Assembly: GCA_003220225.1 (NCBI GenBank)
Contig: QHRU01000051.1
Location: forward strand, 42,510-106,509
Length of the DNA: 64,000 bases
From: Candidatus Rokuibacteriota bacterium
GTDB taxonomy: Bacteria > Methylomirabilota > Methylomirabilia > Rokubacteriales > CSP1-6
Direction: 5' to 3'
The stretch's first letter is position 1. Each line of letters opens with the position of its first letter. This document shows positions 15,481 through 23,488 of the stretch, piece after piece. The position numbers and the translations under genes are program-made. The notes beneath the pieces are model-generated. The model was not told the DNA's origin and ran no database searches. It saw only the letters and a list, made by a program, of their open reading frames with translations.

Positions 15481-17219
15481 CGACGTACGGCTCCGACCTC
15501 GTGATCGACCTGCTGCGCGCGGTCGGCGTCGCGCACGTCGCCCTCAATCCCGGCGCCACCTTCCGCGGCCTGCACGACTCGCTCGTCAACCACGGCAAGG
15601 GCGATCCGGAGATGATCCTCACGCTGCACGAGGAGATCGCGGTGGCGCTCGCCCACGGCTACGCCAAGGCCAGGGGCGCGCCGATGGCCGCCGTCGTCCA
15701 CGACATCGTCGGTCTGCAGCACGCGAGCATGGCCATCTTCAACGCGTTCTGCGACCGCGCGCCGATCCTCGTGCTCGGGGCCACCGGGCCCATGGACGCC
15801 ACGCGCCGTCGGCCGTGGATCGACTGGATCCACACCGCGCTCGTGCAGGGCACGCAGGTGCGCGACTACGTCAAGCTCGACGACCAGCCGGCGAGCGTGG
15901 CCGCGATCCCCGAAGCGTTGCTCCGATGCTGGCGCCTGGCGCGGACGGAGCCGCAGGGGCCCGTCTACCTGTGCCTCGACGCGGGGTTACAGGAGGAAGC
16001 GCTGGAGCATCCCGTGCCGGTGCCGGACGTCGCGCGGTTTCAGCCCTCGGCGCCGCCGCACGCCGATCCGCGCGCCATCGACGAGGCGGCGCGGCGGCTC
16101 GTCGAGGCGCGCTTCCCGCTGATCGTCGTCGAGTCGCTCGGCCGCCGTCCCGAGGCGACGCCCGCGCTCTGCCGCCTGGCCGAGCGCCTGGCGGCGCCGC
16201 TGGTGGATCTCGCCGGCGAGTCCGAGGGCCGCGCCAGCGTGCCGAGCCGCCATCCGCTCGACATGAGCGGCGCGCGCGAGGAGGTCGTGGCCGAGGCCGA
16301 CGTCGTCCTCGCGCTGGACGTCACCAACGTCCTCGGCGCGCTCGGCCAGACGGACCGCGCCACGCGCGCGGTGCGCCTGTTCAACGAGACGGCGCGCGTG
16401 ATCGCGATCTCGCTGGACGACTACGCGATCCGCAGCTGGGCGCACACGTTCCAGTCGCTGGCGCCGGTCGACCTGCCGATCGCCGCCGACGCGGGGATCG
16501 CGCTGCCCACGCTGCTGGCCGCGGTCGAGGACCGTCTGGCGCGCGACCCGCGCACGGCCGAGCGCCGCCAGCGCGCCGAGCGCATCGCCGCGCGGCACAC
16601 GGGCCTGCTCGCGGAGTGGCAGGCGACGGCGAAGCTCGAGCGCTCGCTCACCCCGCTGGCGCCGTCGGCGTTCGCCGCCGAGATCTGGGAGGTGATCAAG
16701 GACGAAGACTGGGTGCTCGCCAACGGCACCGCCAAGGGCTGGGCGCGCCGGCTCTGGGACTGGCGGCCCGAGCGGACCTACGGCGGAAGCGGCGGGGCCG
16801 GGCTCGGCTACGGCCTGCCGGCCGCGCTCGGCGTGACGCTCGCCCATCGCGGCACCGGCAAGGTCTGCGTGAACCTCCAGTCCGACGGCGATCTGCTCTA
16901 CGTCGTGGGCGGGCTCTACACCGCCGCGCACCACCGCCTGCCGCTGCTGACGGTGACGTTCAACAACCGCACGTACGGCAACGACGAGGAGCACCAGGAG
17001 GTCGTGGCGAAGGCGCGCGGGCGGCCGGTCGAGAACAAGGTCGTCGGCATCCGCATCGACGACCCCGCGCCGGACTTCGCGCGCATCGCGCAGGGCTTCG
17101 GCGTGCACGCGGAGGGGCCGATCGAGACCGCGGGCGCCGTCGGGCCCGCGCTGCGTCGCGCGCTCCGCGTCGTGAAGGACGGGCGGCCGGCGCTGGTGGA
17201 CGTGATCACGCGGCCATGA
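15477..17219 (+). CDS. Thiamine diphosphate-dependent enzyme (acetolactate synthase / benzoylformate decarboxylase superfamily)
   Basis: The product has 580 residues with the three-domain ThDP layout. The N-terminal PYR domain has the catalytic glutamate in LHEEIAVALAHGYAKA, a central domain follows, and the C-terminal PP domain has the Mg-ThDP motif NLQSDGDLLYVVGGLYTAAHHRLP then FNNRTYGN. In LQSDGDLLY the usual GDG is SDGD, still providing the Mg aspartate. Closest in style are unnamed ThDP-binding proteins of soil bacteria acting on 2-oxo or 2-hydroxyacyl substrates. The ATG overlaps the stop of the upstream hydrolase by 4 nt. Confidence 0.85.
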   Translation: MTTYGSDLVIDLLRAVGVAHVALNPGATFRGLHDSLVNHGKGDPEMILTLHEEIAVALAHGYAKARGAPMAAVVHDIVGLQHASMAIFNAFCDRAPILVLGATGPMDATRRRPWIDWIHTALVQGTQVRDYVKLDDQPASVAAIPEALLRCWRLARTEPQGPVYLCLDAGLQEEALEHPVPVPDVARFQPSAPPHADPRAIDEAARRLVEARFPLIVVESLGRRPEATPALCRLAERLAAPLVDLAGESEGRASVPSRHPLDMSGAREEVVAEADVVLALDVTNVLGALGQTDRATRAVRLFNETARVIAISLDDYAIRSWAHTFQSLAPVDLPIAADAGIALPTLLAAVEDRLARDPRTAERRQRAERIAARHTGLLAEWQATAKLERSLTPLAPSAFAAEIWEVIKDEDWVLANGTAKGWARRLWDWRPERTYGGSGGAGLGYGLPAALGVTLAHRGTGKVCVNLQSDGDLLYVVGGLYTAAHHRLPLLTVTFNNRTYGNDEEHQEVVAKARGRPVENKVVGIRIDDPAPDFARIAQGFGVHAEGPIETAGAVGPALRRALRVVKDGRPALVDVITRP

Positions 17220-17225
17220 GTCCTT

Positions 17226-17252
17226 CGGAGGGGGCCTCGACGGCCCCCTCCG
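17226..17252 (+). terminator. Perfect 11-bp GC-rich hairpin after the ThDP enzyme gene
   Basis: CGGAGGGGGCC (17226-17236) pairs perfectly with GGCCCCCTCCG (17242-17252) around a 5-nt TCGAC loop, starting 6 nt after the stop codon. There is no T-tract, so it may terminate weakly or protect the 3' end. Its G-run/C-run composition resembles the hairpins in the repeats at 45665 and 57896. Confidence 0.55.
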
Positions 17253-17274
17253 ATGCCTCCCCCAGGGTCGGATT

Positions 17275-17293
17275 GCGCCGGCAAAGCCGGCGC
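17275..17293. repeat. 8-bp perfect inverted repeat
   Basis: GCGCCGGC and GCCGGCGC flank an AAA loop (17283-17285). It lies between the terminator-like hairpin and the toxin-antitoxin promoter region and may be part of a tandem terminator. Confidence 0.5.
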
Positions 17294-17335
17294 TCGAACA
17301 GCGCGAGGTCAGCGCGACGTTCGCTAGCGCATCCC

Positions 17336-17363
17336 GCTATCTCTGCTAGCACGATGTGATAGC
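17336..17363. promoter_or_regulatory. Inverted repeat, candidate VapB-type operator
   Basis: GCTATC (17336-17341) and GATAGC (17358-17363) form an inverted repeat; nested inside are TGCTA (17344-17348) and TAGCA (17360-17364). It sits immediately before the antitoxin start. Ribbon-helix-helix antitoxins of this type usually bind such palindromes and repress their own operon, so this is a plausible autoregulatory site; the assignment is positional inference. Confidence 0.45.
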
Positions 17364-17371
17364 ATCGGAGC

Positions 17372-17599
17372 ATGGCGACCATTATCGTTCGCAATCTCGA
17401 TGACGAGGTGGCCGAGCGTCTGCGGCTGCAGGCTCGGCTCCGCGGAGTTTCGGTGGAGCAGGAAGCACGACGGGTGCTGGCGGAGGGAACGCGGCTGACC
17501 CGTCAGCAAATCGCCGCCGAAGCCGCGGCGATCCGTGCCCGTCAACCCCGATCCACTGTCAGTAGCGTCGACCTGATCAGGGAAGACCGGGACCGGTGA
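17372..17599 (+). CDS. FitA/VapB-like ribbon-helix-helix antitoxin
   Basis: The 75-residue antitoxin begins with the RHH beta-strand ATIIVRNLDDEVAERLRLQA, followed by RLRGVSVEQEARRVLAEG as the second helix. The C-terminal part (residues 45-75) is the flexible toxin-neutralising tail. This is the FitA subtype (ArcA-like fold binding DNA as a dimer). The stop overlaps the toxin's GTG by 4 nt, the standard coupled arrangement. It would neutralise the downstream PIN toxin and repress the operon through the adjacent palindrome. Confidence 0.87.
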   Translation: MATIIVRNLDDEVAERLRLQARLRGVSVEQEARRVLAEGTRLTRQQIAAEAAAIRARQPRSTVSSVDLIREDRDR

Positions 17600-18078
17600 C
17601 GGCCCGCCCGACAACTCGCGTGCGCGGTGGTCGCGTCCGCGCGCGGGAAGCCCGCTACAGGATCCCAAGCGGGCCGGTCGTCGTCGACGCGTCGATGGCC
17701 GCGGTCTGGTTCACCAACGAGCCAGACCTCCGAGGAGCTGCACGGTTACTCGAAACGGAGTCGATGCTCCTAGCGCCGGACCTGATGGCCGTCGAGGCGA
17801 CGAATGCGTGGTGGAAACGACTTCGGCGCCGCGAGATGGACATCGTCGACATCGAGCAGGCGGTGACGCGTTTGATGGCCCTGCACATCGTCTGGATCGC
17901 GGCGGCGACCCTGCTTCGGCCCGCCGCGCGTCTCGCTGCCGAGCTCGGGCATCCCGTCTACGACTGCATCTATCTGGCGCTTGCGGCGTCGCACGCGGCG
18001 CCGCTCGCGACCGCAGACGATCGTCTCCGGAGAGCAGCCGAGCGCGTCAGCGTCCGGCTCTGGAGTCCCCGCGCCTGA
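17596..18078 (+). CDS. vapC: VapC-type PIN-domain toxin
   Basis: The product is a 160-residue PIN-domain RNase. The acidic Mg-binding residues are all present: D31 (VVVDASMAAVWF), E67 (MAVEATNAWW), D123 (VYDCIYLALA) and D141/D142 (TADDRL). The enzyme should therefore be active and cleave tRNA or rRNA when free of antitoxin. The N-terminus carries about 25 extra basic residues before the first strand, because the only available start is the GTG overlapping the antitoxin stop. It ends 1 nt before the convergent amidohydrolase. Confidence 0.87.
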   Translation: MTARPTTRVRGGRVRAREARYRIPSGPVVVDASMAAVWFTNEPDLRGAARLLETESMLLAPDLMAVEATNAWWKRLRRREMDIVDIEQAVTRLMALHIVWIAAATLLRPAARLAAELGHPVYDCIYLALAASHAAPLATADDRLRRAAERVSVRLWSPRA

Positions 18079-18079
18079 G

Positions 18080-19273
18080 TCACGCGGCCGTGACGGCCGC
18101 GCGCGCGGCGTAGCGCCGGTAGCAGCGCAGCGCGTTGTCCCAGAGCAGCTTGCGGCGCGACGCCTCGGGCAGCGACTTCCAGCCCAGCACGATCTCCGCC
18201 GACTTCGGGAACCAGCTCTCCGAGTGCGGATAGTCGGTGGCGAACATCAGCGTCTCGTCGTTGAGCGCCTCGAACGCGTGCAGGAGCGACTGCTCGCCCT
18301 CGTAGATCTGGATGCTCTGGAAATACTGCGGCCCGCGGATGTAGTCGCTCGGCCGCTGCTTCAGCGCCGGCAGCACGTGGCGCGCCATCTCGGCCAGCTC
18401 GTCGAGTCGCGCGGCCCACGACGCGAGCCAGCCGTGGCCGCACTCGAGGGAGGTGAGTCTCAGCTCGGGGTACCGGTCGAGGACGCCGGCGCCGATCAGC
18501 GCGGCGAGGTTGCGCTGCGCGTTCCACACGTGGCCGGCGGCGCGCTGCAGGAAGACGTTGTCCCAGGTGTCCCAGCAGCCCGGCGGGTACGGGATCGTCA
18601 TCGTGAACGAGTGGATGACGATCGTGAGGTCGTGCTCCTGCGCGGCCGCCCAGATGGGCTCCCACGCGGGCTCGTCCAGCGACATCTCCGGCGGGCAGAT
18701 CGGAAAGATGCCGACGGGCCAGTCCTCTCGACCGCAGCGGCGGATCTCGGCGACGGCGGCGGCGGTATCGCGCCCGGAGACGAGCATCACGCCGGTGAGG
18801 CGGTCCGGGTAGGGCGCGCAGTAGTCGCCGAGGAACCGGTTGTAGGCCTGGTACATCGATGCCTCGAGCGCGACGTCCTCGAGCCCGGCGAACGCCGGCA
18901 CGCCGCCCGAGGGCAGGATCATGTTGACGTCGATGCCCTCGACGTCCATGTCGCGCACGCGCGCGTGCGGATCGACGCTCACCTGCTCGCTCGGAAACGG
19001 CGGGCCCTGCCAGCGCACGTCCCACGGCGTGCCCCCGCGCGCCGCGCTGGACGGCGGATCGACGCGGTCGTGCGAGCCGAGCCTTCGATTCAGCTTCGGG
19101 CGCTTGCCGACCACGTAGCGCGACATGCCGGCCTTGGCCGGCGCGCGCTCGACCAGGGGGCCGAGCGCCTGCAGCCGCGCGCGGTCGGCCGCGGCGAGAT
19201 AGGCCTCGATCGGCTCGACGGGCTCGATGATGTGAGTGTCGGCGTCGAAGATGCGGTAGCCGGCGCGTGCCAT
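18080..19273 (-). CDS. Amidohydrolase family 2 (metal-dependent, long form)
   Basis: The product has 397 residues. The first-strand motif is FDADTHIIEP, a variant of DxHxH common in the long subgroup, with later barrel elements VIHSFTM, LECGHGW and the metal aspartate FATDYPHSESWFP. This subgroup is abundant in soil bacteria and acts on unknown carboxylated or lactone compounds. The C-terminal half carries family signatures such as RHVLPALKQRPSDYIR. It shares the ATDYPHSES/GSDYPHSES motif with the amidohydrolase at 32570, indicating paralogy. It is followed upstream (5') by the LVIVD gene 28 nt away on the same strand. Confidence 0.87.
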   Translation of the reverse strand: MARAGYRIFDADTHIIEPVEPIEAYLAAADRARLQALGPLVERAPAKAGMSRYVVGKRPKLNRRLGSHDRVDPPSSAARGGTPWDVRWQGPPFPSEQVSVDPHARVRDMDVEGIDVNMILPSGGVPAFAGLEDVALEASMYQAYNRFLGDYCAPYPDRLTGVMLVSGRDTAAAVAEIRRCGREDWPVGIFPICPPEMSLDEPAWEPIWAAAQEHDLTIVIHSFTMTIPYPPGCWDTWDNVFLQRAAGHVWNAQRNLAALIGAGVLDRYPELRLTSLECGHGWLASWAARLDELAEMARHVLPALKQRPSDYIRGPQYFQSIQIYEGEQSLLHAFEALNDETLMFATDYPHSESWFPKSAEIVLGWKSLPEASRRKLLWDNALRCYRRYAARAAVTAA

Positions 19274-19301
19274 GGGCGTTCCTCCGAGGCCCGGTCGAGG
19301 C

Positions 19302-20762
19302 TCAGTTCCCGCCGGCGATCCGGCTCGCCTCTCCGGTGAGTCTGACGATGTGCAGCCCGGTGTTGGCGCGGTCGGCCAGGTAGACGAAGCCGCGCTCGTC
19401 CGCCTCCACGTTGTTGGTCTGGATCGCGATCTTGCAGCTTCGCGTCCCGTTCGTCACGCAGCGCTCGGCGGTCCGCTCGGTCGTGGCGGGGATGTAGAAG
19501 GCGGCCTCGCGCGGAGCGTAGGGGTCGCGCACGTCGACCGCCCGCACGCCGCCGTTGAAGTAGGCGACGAAGACGAGCTTGCGGTAGAAGATCGGCGCGA
19601 ACGACTCGCTGCTCGAGTGCGGGCCGAAGCGGCCGCCGCGGGTGCAGAACCGGCCCTTGGACTCGGGCACCTGGAACGTGGCCACCCCGAACGGACGGGT
19701 CTCGGCGGTGATGTCGACCACGAACGAGGCGTGCCGGGACTCCCGGCACTCGTTGGCGATGGCCTCCGAGACGAGGAAGACGAAGTCGCGCACGCGGTCC
19801 TTGGTGTTGGGCGCCCAGTCGGTCACCGGCACGCCCAGGATCGGGAACGAGGTGTGGCCGCCCCAGTTCGGCGACATCCAGAGCCGGCTGATCTCCGGCG
19901 CGTTGAGGTTCGCCGCGGTCGGCTCCCTCGGGCCGCTCAGGAGCTTCTGACGGTCGACGATCTGGAGCACGCCCTCCCCGCTCGTACCGTACGCGAAGTA
20001 CACGCGGTTGCCGAGCACGATGGGGCCGTGCACGCCGTGCTTGACGGTGATCGGCCCCGTCGAGCCGGGCTCCTGGCCCGCGAGGCCGAAGTCGCGGATG
20101 AAGACGGGTTTCGCCGGGTCGCTGAGGTCGTAGATCTTCGTCATCCTCCACGTGCGCCAGCCCGAGGGGCCGAGCTGGAGCGGATCCGCCTTGGCCAGGT
20201 CGCCGGAGACGAGGTAGGCGATTCCCGTGTCGCACTCCCACCAGTTCTTGTGGGTCGAGGTCAGGCCCGTGACGACGGTGCTCGTCTTCTGCGGCTTCGC
20301 CGGCTCCGTGACGTCCCACACCTCGTGGCCCGAGTTGGGGATGGCGTTGCCGTACGTCCGCAGCAGGTACGAGCGCCCGCCACGATCGCACACACGCGCC
20401 ATCTGCGCGCCGCCCTGCTCGGAGCCGCCCGCCGGCCCCGGAATGTGGGCGAGGTAGCGCGGGCGCGCCGCATCGGTGACGTCCACGATCGAGGTGCCGT
20501 TGTCCTCCTCGACGCCGGTCAGCGGGTTGCGCGCGCGGCCGCCGTGGTGGCCGACGTAGGCGATGAAGCGTCCGCGCTGCTTGTGGATCGTCGGCTGGTA
20601 CGCCGAGCGCCCCTGCAGCTCGTCGTGACCGACCAGCTCCATGTCGTGCGCCTCGGCGCCGTGGCCGCGCGGCGTCGTCTGCGACGAGGCGGGGCCGGCC
20701 GTGAGCGCGGCGACCACGAGGGCGAGAACGAGACGCGAGAGCCACCGTGGCGAAGGCGTCAT
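19302..20762 (-). CDS. Secreted LVIVD-repeat beta-propeller protein
   Basis: The product has 486 residues, with a signal peptide (RLVLALVVAALTAGPASS). Repeated blades of the form SIVDVTDAARPRYLAHIPGP, EVWDVTEPAKPQKTSTVVTG, KIYDLSDPAKPVFIRDF and RAVDVRDPYAPREAAFYIP match the LVIVD propeller repeat. HGVHGPIVLGNRVYFAYGTSGEG and WMSPNWGGHTSFPI resemble choice-of-anchor or selenium-binding-like propellers. The role is unknown, but it is likely periplasmic or extracellular. The ATG overlaps the stop of the upstream binding-protein gene by 4 nt, so both belong to one transcript. Confidence 0.82.
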   Translation of the reverse strand: MTPSPRWLSRLVLALVVAALTAGPASSQTTPRGHGAEAHDMELVGHDELQGRSAYQPTIHKQRGRFIAYVGHHGGRARNPLTGVEEDNGTSIVDVTDAARPRYLAHIPGPAGGSEQGGAQMARVCDRGGRSYLLRTYGNAIPNSGHEVWDVTEPAKPQKTSTVVTGLTSTHKNWWECDTGIAYLVSGDLAKADPLQLGPSGWRTWRMTKIYDLSDPAKPVFIRDFGLAGQEPGSTGPITVKHGVHGPIVLGNRVYFAYGTSGEGVLQIVDRQKLLSGPREPTAANLNAPEISRLWMSPNWGGHTSFPILGVPVTDWAPNTKDRVRDFVFLVSEAIANECRESRHASFVVDITAETRPFGVATFQVPESKGRFCTRGGRFGPHSSSESFAPIFYRKLVFVAYFNGGVRAVDVRDPYAPREAAFYIPATTERTAERCVTNGTRSCKIAIQTNNVEADERGFVYLADRANTGLHIVRLTGEASRIAGGN

Positions 20763-22303
20763 GGCCGCTTCACCTTGAGGTCCTCCAACGGTCCCGAGTA
20801 CGCGAAGCTCCTGATCAGATTGATCCCCGGCTCCTCGACGCGCGGGCCGACGCCCCAGATGAACGCCAGCTCGTAGATCGGGATGTGGGTCACGCGCTCG
20901 TGGAGGATCCCCTGGATCTGGTGGATCAGCGCCTCGCGCTTCCTCACGTCGGTCTCGCGCGCCTGGCGCTGGAACAGGTCCTCGACGTCGGGCATGACGC
21001 CGGAGGTGTAGACGCCGTTCTTGCTGACGTACGCCTCGAGCCGCGTGGCCGCGTTACCGGCCGCGCCGGTGATGCCGACGATCACGTTCTTGAGCTTCTT
21101 CTCGCGCCACGCCGTCGTCATGGCCGCGCGCTCCATGGTGCGGAGCCTCGTCTGGATCCCGACGTTGTGGAGGTACCCGCCGAGCGCCTCGCCCATCGAG
21201 AAGTACGGAGGCCACGGATAGAGGTCGCCGGCGTCGAAGCCGTTCGGATAGCCGGCCTCGGCGAGGAGCCGCTTGGCCTTCGGGGGATCGAAGGGGTCCG
21301 GCTCGAAGAAGCGCGAGAACTCGAGCACGCGCGGGATCAGCGCGCCCGTCGGCTTGCTGAAGCCGAGCGTCTCGGCCTGGTTGAGCGCCTGCCGATCGAT
21401 CGCGTGGCTCGCGGCCTGGCGCACGCGCCGGTCGTGCCACGGCGATTTCGGATCCCACTGGTCCGGCAGGTCGAGCCAGAACGTGCCCTGGGACTCCTTC
21501 GGCGCGACGAGCCTGAAGCCCGGCGTGCGCTGGATGTCCTCGGCCACGGGGCCGGTCAACAGATACGCGATGTCCACCTCGCCCTTCTTCAGCGCGGCGG
21601 CGCGCGTGGTCTCCTCGGGCAGGCTGCGGTAGACGAGCCGCTTGACGTTGGGGACCTTGCGCCAGTAGCCTTCCCACGCTTCCATCACCAGCTCGACCCC
21701 GGGATTGAAGCTGACGAACCTGTACGGGCCGGCGCCGATCGGCGCTCTCTTGAAGCCGTCGTCACCGACCTTCTCGACGTAGGCCTTCGGCACGATCCAG
21801 CCGGCGCCGGTGGCCGACGTGCCGTAGAACGTCATGAAGTCCGGCCACGGCTCCTTGAGCTGGAAGCGCACGCGGCCCGGGTCCACCATCTGCACCTCGC
21901 GCACGCGCTCCTTGAGGAGCTTCGCCCCCGAGCCCTTGTAGCGCTCGAAGGAGAATTTCACGTCGGCCGCCGTCACCGGCTCGCCGTTGTGGAACTTCAC
22001 GCCCTTGCGGATGACGAACTCGTACGTGAGCCCGTCCTTCGACGACGTCCACGACTCGGCGAGGCTCGGGGTGTTCTGGCCGGCCGGCATGGGCTTCACG
22101 AGCGCGTCGTGCAGCGCGTAGAGCACCATGAACGGTGTGATGATGCCCTCGGTCTCGGCGGGGTCGAGCCAGCGGGAGGCCAGCGTGATGTGCACGCCCC
22201 AGGTCATGGTGCCTTCGGGCGCGGCGGTCGCGGGGCGGGCGAGACCGATCAGGAAGGCGATCGTCAGGAGCCCGCCGACGACGCGCGAGACGGAGTGCCT
22301 CAT
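20759..22303 (-). CDS. ABC transporter substrate-binding protein, family 5 (peptide/nickel type)
   Basis: The product has 514 residues, with a Sec signal peptide ending near ATA. SBP_bac_5 marks include LAESWTSSKDGLTYEFVIRK, GVKFHNGEPVTAADVKFSFE, GAGPYRFVSF, RQAASHAIDRQAL and AKRLLAEAGYPNGF. It would bind an oligopeptide or other organic solute in the periplasm. No family-5 permease or ATPase genes accompany it; instead it is coupled to the LVIVD gene. GGGAGGAACC precedes the ATG, and a TATACTCACC promoter-like box lies about 20 nt further upstream. Confidence 0.9.
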   Translation of the reverse strand: MRHSVSRVVGGLLTIAFLIGLARPATAAPEGTMTWGVHITLASRWLDPAETEGIITPFMVLYALHDALVKPMPAGQNTPSLAESWTSSKDGLTYEFVIRKGVKFHNGEPVTAADVKFSFERYKGSGAKLLKERVREVQMVDPGRVRFQLKEPWPDFMTFYGTSATGAGWIVPKAYVEKVGDDGFKRAPIGAGPYRFVSFNPGVELVMEAWEGYWRKVPNVKRLVYRSLPEETTRAAALKKGEVDIAYLLTGPVAEDIQRTPGFRLVAPKESQGTFWLDLPDQWDPKSPWHDRRVRQAASHAIDRQALNQAETLGFSKPTGALIPRVLEFSRFFEPDPFDPPKAKRLLAEAGYPNGFDAGDLYPWPPYFSMGEALGGYLHNVGIQTRLRTMERAAMTTAWREKKLKNVIVGITGAAGNAATRLEAYVSKNGVYTSGVMPDVEDLFQRQARETDVRKREALIHQIQGILHERVTHIPIYELAFIWGVGPRVEEPGINLIRSFAYSGPLEDLKVKRP

Positions 22304-22323
22304 GGTTCCTCCCAGCCGCGGCG

Positions 22324-22332
22324 GTGAGTATA
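22324..22332 (-). promoter_or_regulatory. Putative -10 element TATACTCACC
   Basis: On the minus strand TATACTCACC precedes the binding-protein gene starting at 22303. It is identical to the boxes before the genes starting at 6186 and 27190. It marks the likely transcription start of the binding protein/LVIVD unit, separate from the AbrB-type gene upstream. Confidence 0.45.
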
Positions 22333-22347
22333 CCCCCGGCTGCCGCG

Positions 22348-22575
22348 CTACTCTGCGAGCCGCCGAAAGACGCCGGCGTAGCGCGTGTGGGTCTCGACCA
22401 CGATCTTCTTCAGCGTGCCGGGACGTCGGCGATCGCGTACCGGCGACAGGACGATCACCTGGCCGTTCGTCGAGACGTCGATGGGCGTGTCGGCGTCGAT
22501 CCCCACGCGGTCGAGCAGTTGTTTGTCGAGGACGAGTGCCAGACGGCTTCCAATCCGTGTCAGCTTCCTGCGCAT
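22348..22575 (-). CDS. AbrB/MazE-type DNA-binding protein (orphan antitoxin-like)
   Basis: The 75-residue product has a swapped-hairpin AbrB fold pattern: KLTRIGSRLALVLDKQLLDR (strand-turn-strand-helix, the usual xKxGxSxxVxIPKxLL) followed by VGIDADTPIDVSTNGQVIVLSP. In toxin systems such proteins pair with MazF or PIN toxins, but no toxin gene is adjacent. It may be a solitary regulator or a leftover antitoxin. It lies between the family-5 binding protein and the sugar-type permease genes, all on the same strand. Confidence 0.72.
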   Translation of the reverse strand: MRRKLTRIGSRLALVLDKQLLDRVGIDADTPIDVSTNGQVIVLSPVRDRRRPGTLKKIVVETHTRYAGVFRRLAE

Positions 22576-22590
22576 CTCCCGACCCTCCCG

Positions 22591-23484
22591 TCAGCCCTTG
22601 ACGGACCCCGCGGTGAGACCCTGCACCATGTACTTCTGGAAGACGAGGACCAGGAGCACGGCGGGGAGCGCGCCCAGGAAGCCGGAGGCGGCGATCACGG
22701 AATAGTCGATGTTGATCTGGCCGTTCATGCCGGCGATCACCGGCGGCAGGGTCGTCGTGCCCGGCTTCGTGTTCAGGATCTGCGCGACCACGAACTCGTT
22801 CCAGCAGAGCATGAACGTGAACGCGCCGCCGGCCACGAGGCCCGGTCCCGACACCGGCAGCACCACGCGCCAGTACGCCTGGAAGCGGTTGCAGCCGTCG
22901 ACGAGCGCGCTCTTGTCGAGATCGGCGGGAATGGTCTCGAAGTACGCCTTCATGATCCACACGGTGAAGGGCAGCGTGAAGGAGCAGTAGGCGATCACGA
23001 GCCCGGTGAGCGTGTTTTGCAGGCCGAGCGCCCGGAACACGAGGAAGAAGGCGGGGATCAGCACGATGGTCGGCAGCATCCGCGTGAAGAGCAGCGCGAA
23101 CAGCGAGAGCATTTTCAGGGGGAAGTGAAAGCGCGCGTACGCGTAGCCGGCGGTCGTGCCCATCACGAGATTGACGCCGGTGACGACGAGGGCGACCACC
23201 AGGCTGTTCCACATGGACGCCAGGATCTTCCCCGCCTGGCCCTCGGCGTGGAAGCGGACGAGGCCGAGGATCTTGCGGTAGTTGTCGAGGGTGACCTCCG
23301 GCGGCACGAGCGTGAACGGCCGGGCCAGGAGGTTCCGTTGATAGGAGACGCTCGTCACGAACAGCCACACGAAGGGTGCGATGAGCCACAGGGCCACCGC
23401 CGTCACGGTGGCGTAGAGGATCACCTGGCTGCCGACCGAGCGCCGTCGGTAGTTGCCGCCACGATATCGGGCCCGGGTCGTCAC
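22591..23484 (-). CDS. Carbohydrate-type ABC transporter permease (MalG-like)
   Basis: The 297-residue product has six hydrophobic helices. The cytoplasmic coupling (EAA) loop is visible as VDGCNRFQAYWRVVLPVSGPG near residue 195, with the usual EAA reading LVDGC here. The N-terminus has the family's IAPFVWLFVTS. It forms the inner-membrane channel with the MalF-like partner encoded 4 nt upstream. The ATPase component is not in the window and may be supplied by a shared MsiK-type subunit. The likely cargo is a sugar, polyol or polyamine. Confidence 0.9.
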   Translation of the reverse strand: MTTRARYRGGNYRRRSVGSQVILYATVTAVALWLIAPFVWLFVTSVSYQRNLLARPFTLVPPEVTLDNYRKILGLVRFHAEGQAGKILASMWNSLVVALVVTGVNLVMGTTAGYAYARFHFPLKMLSLFALLFTRMLPTIVLIPAFFLVFRALGLQNTLTGLVIAYCSFTLPFTVWIMKAYFETIPADLDKSALVDGCNRFQAYWRVVLPVSGPGLVAGGAFTFMLCWNEFVVAQILNTKPGTTTLPPVIAGMNGQINIDYSVIAASGFLGALPAVLLVLVFQKYMVQGLTAGSVKG

Positions 23485-23488
23485 GCGC

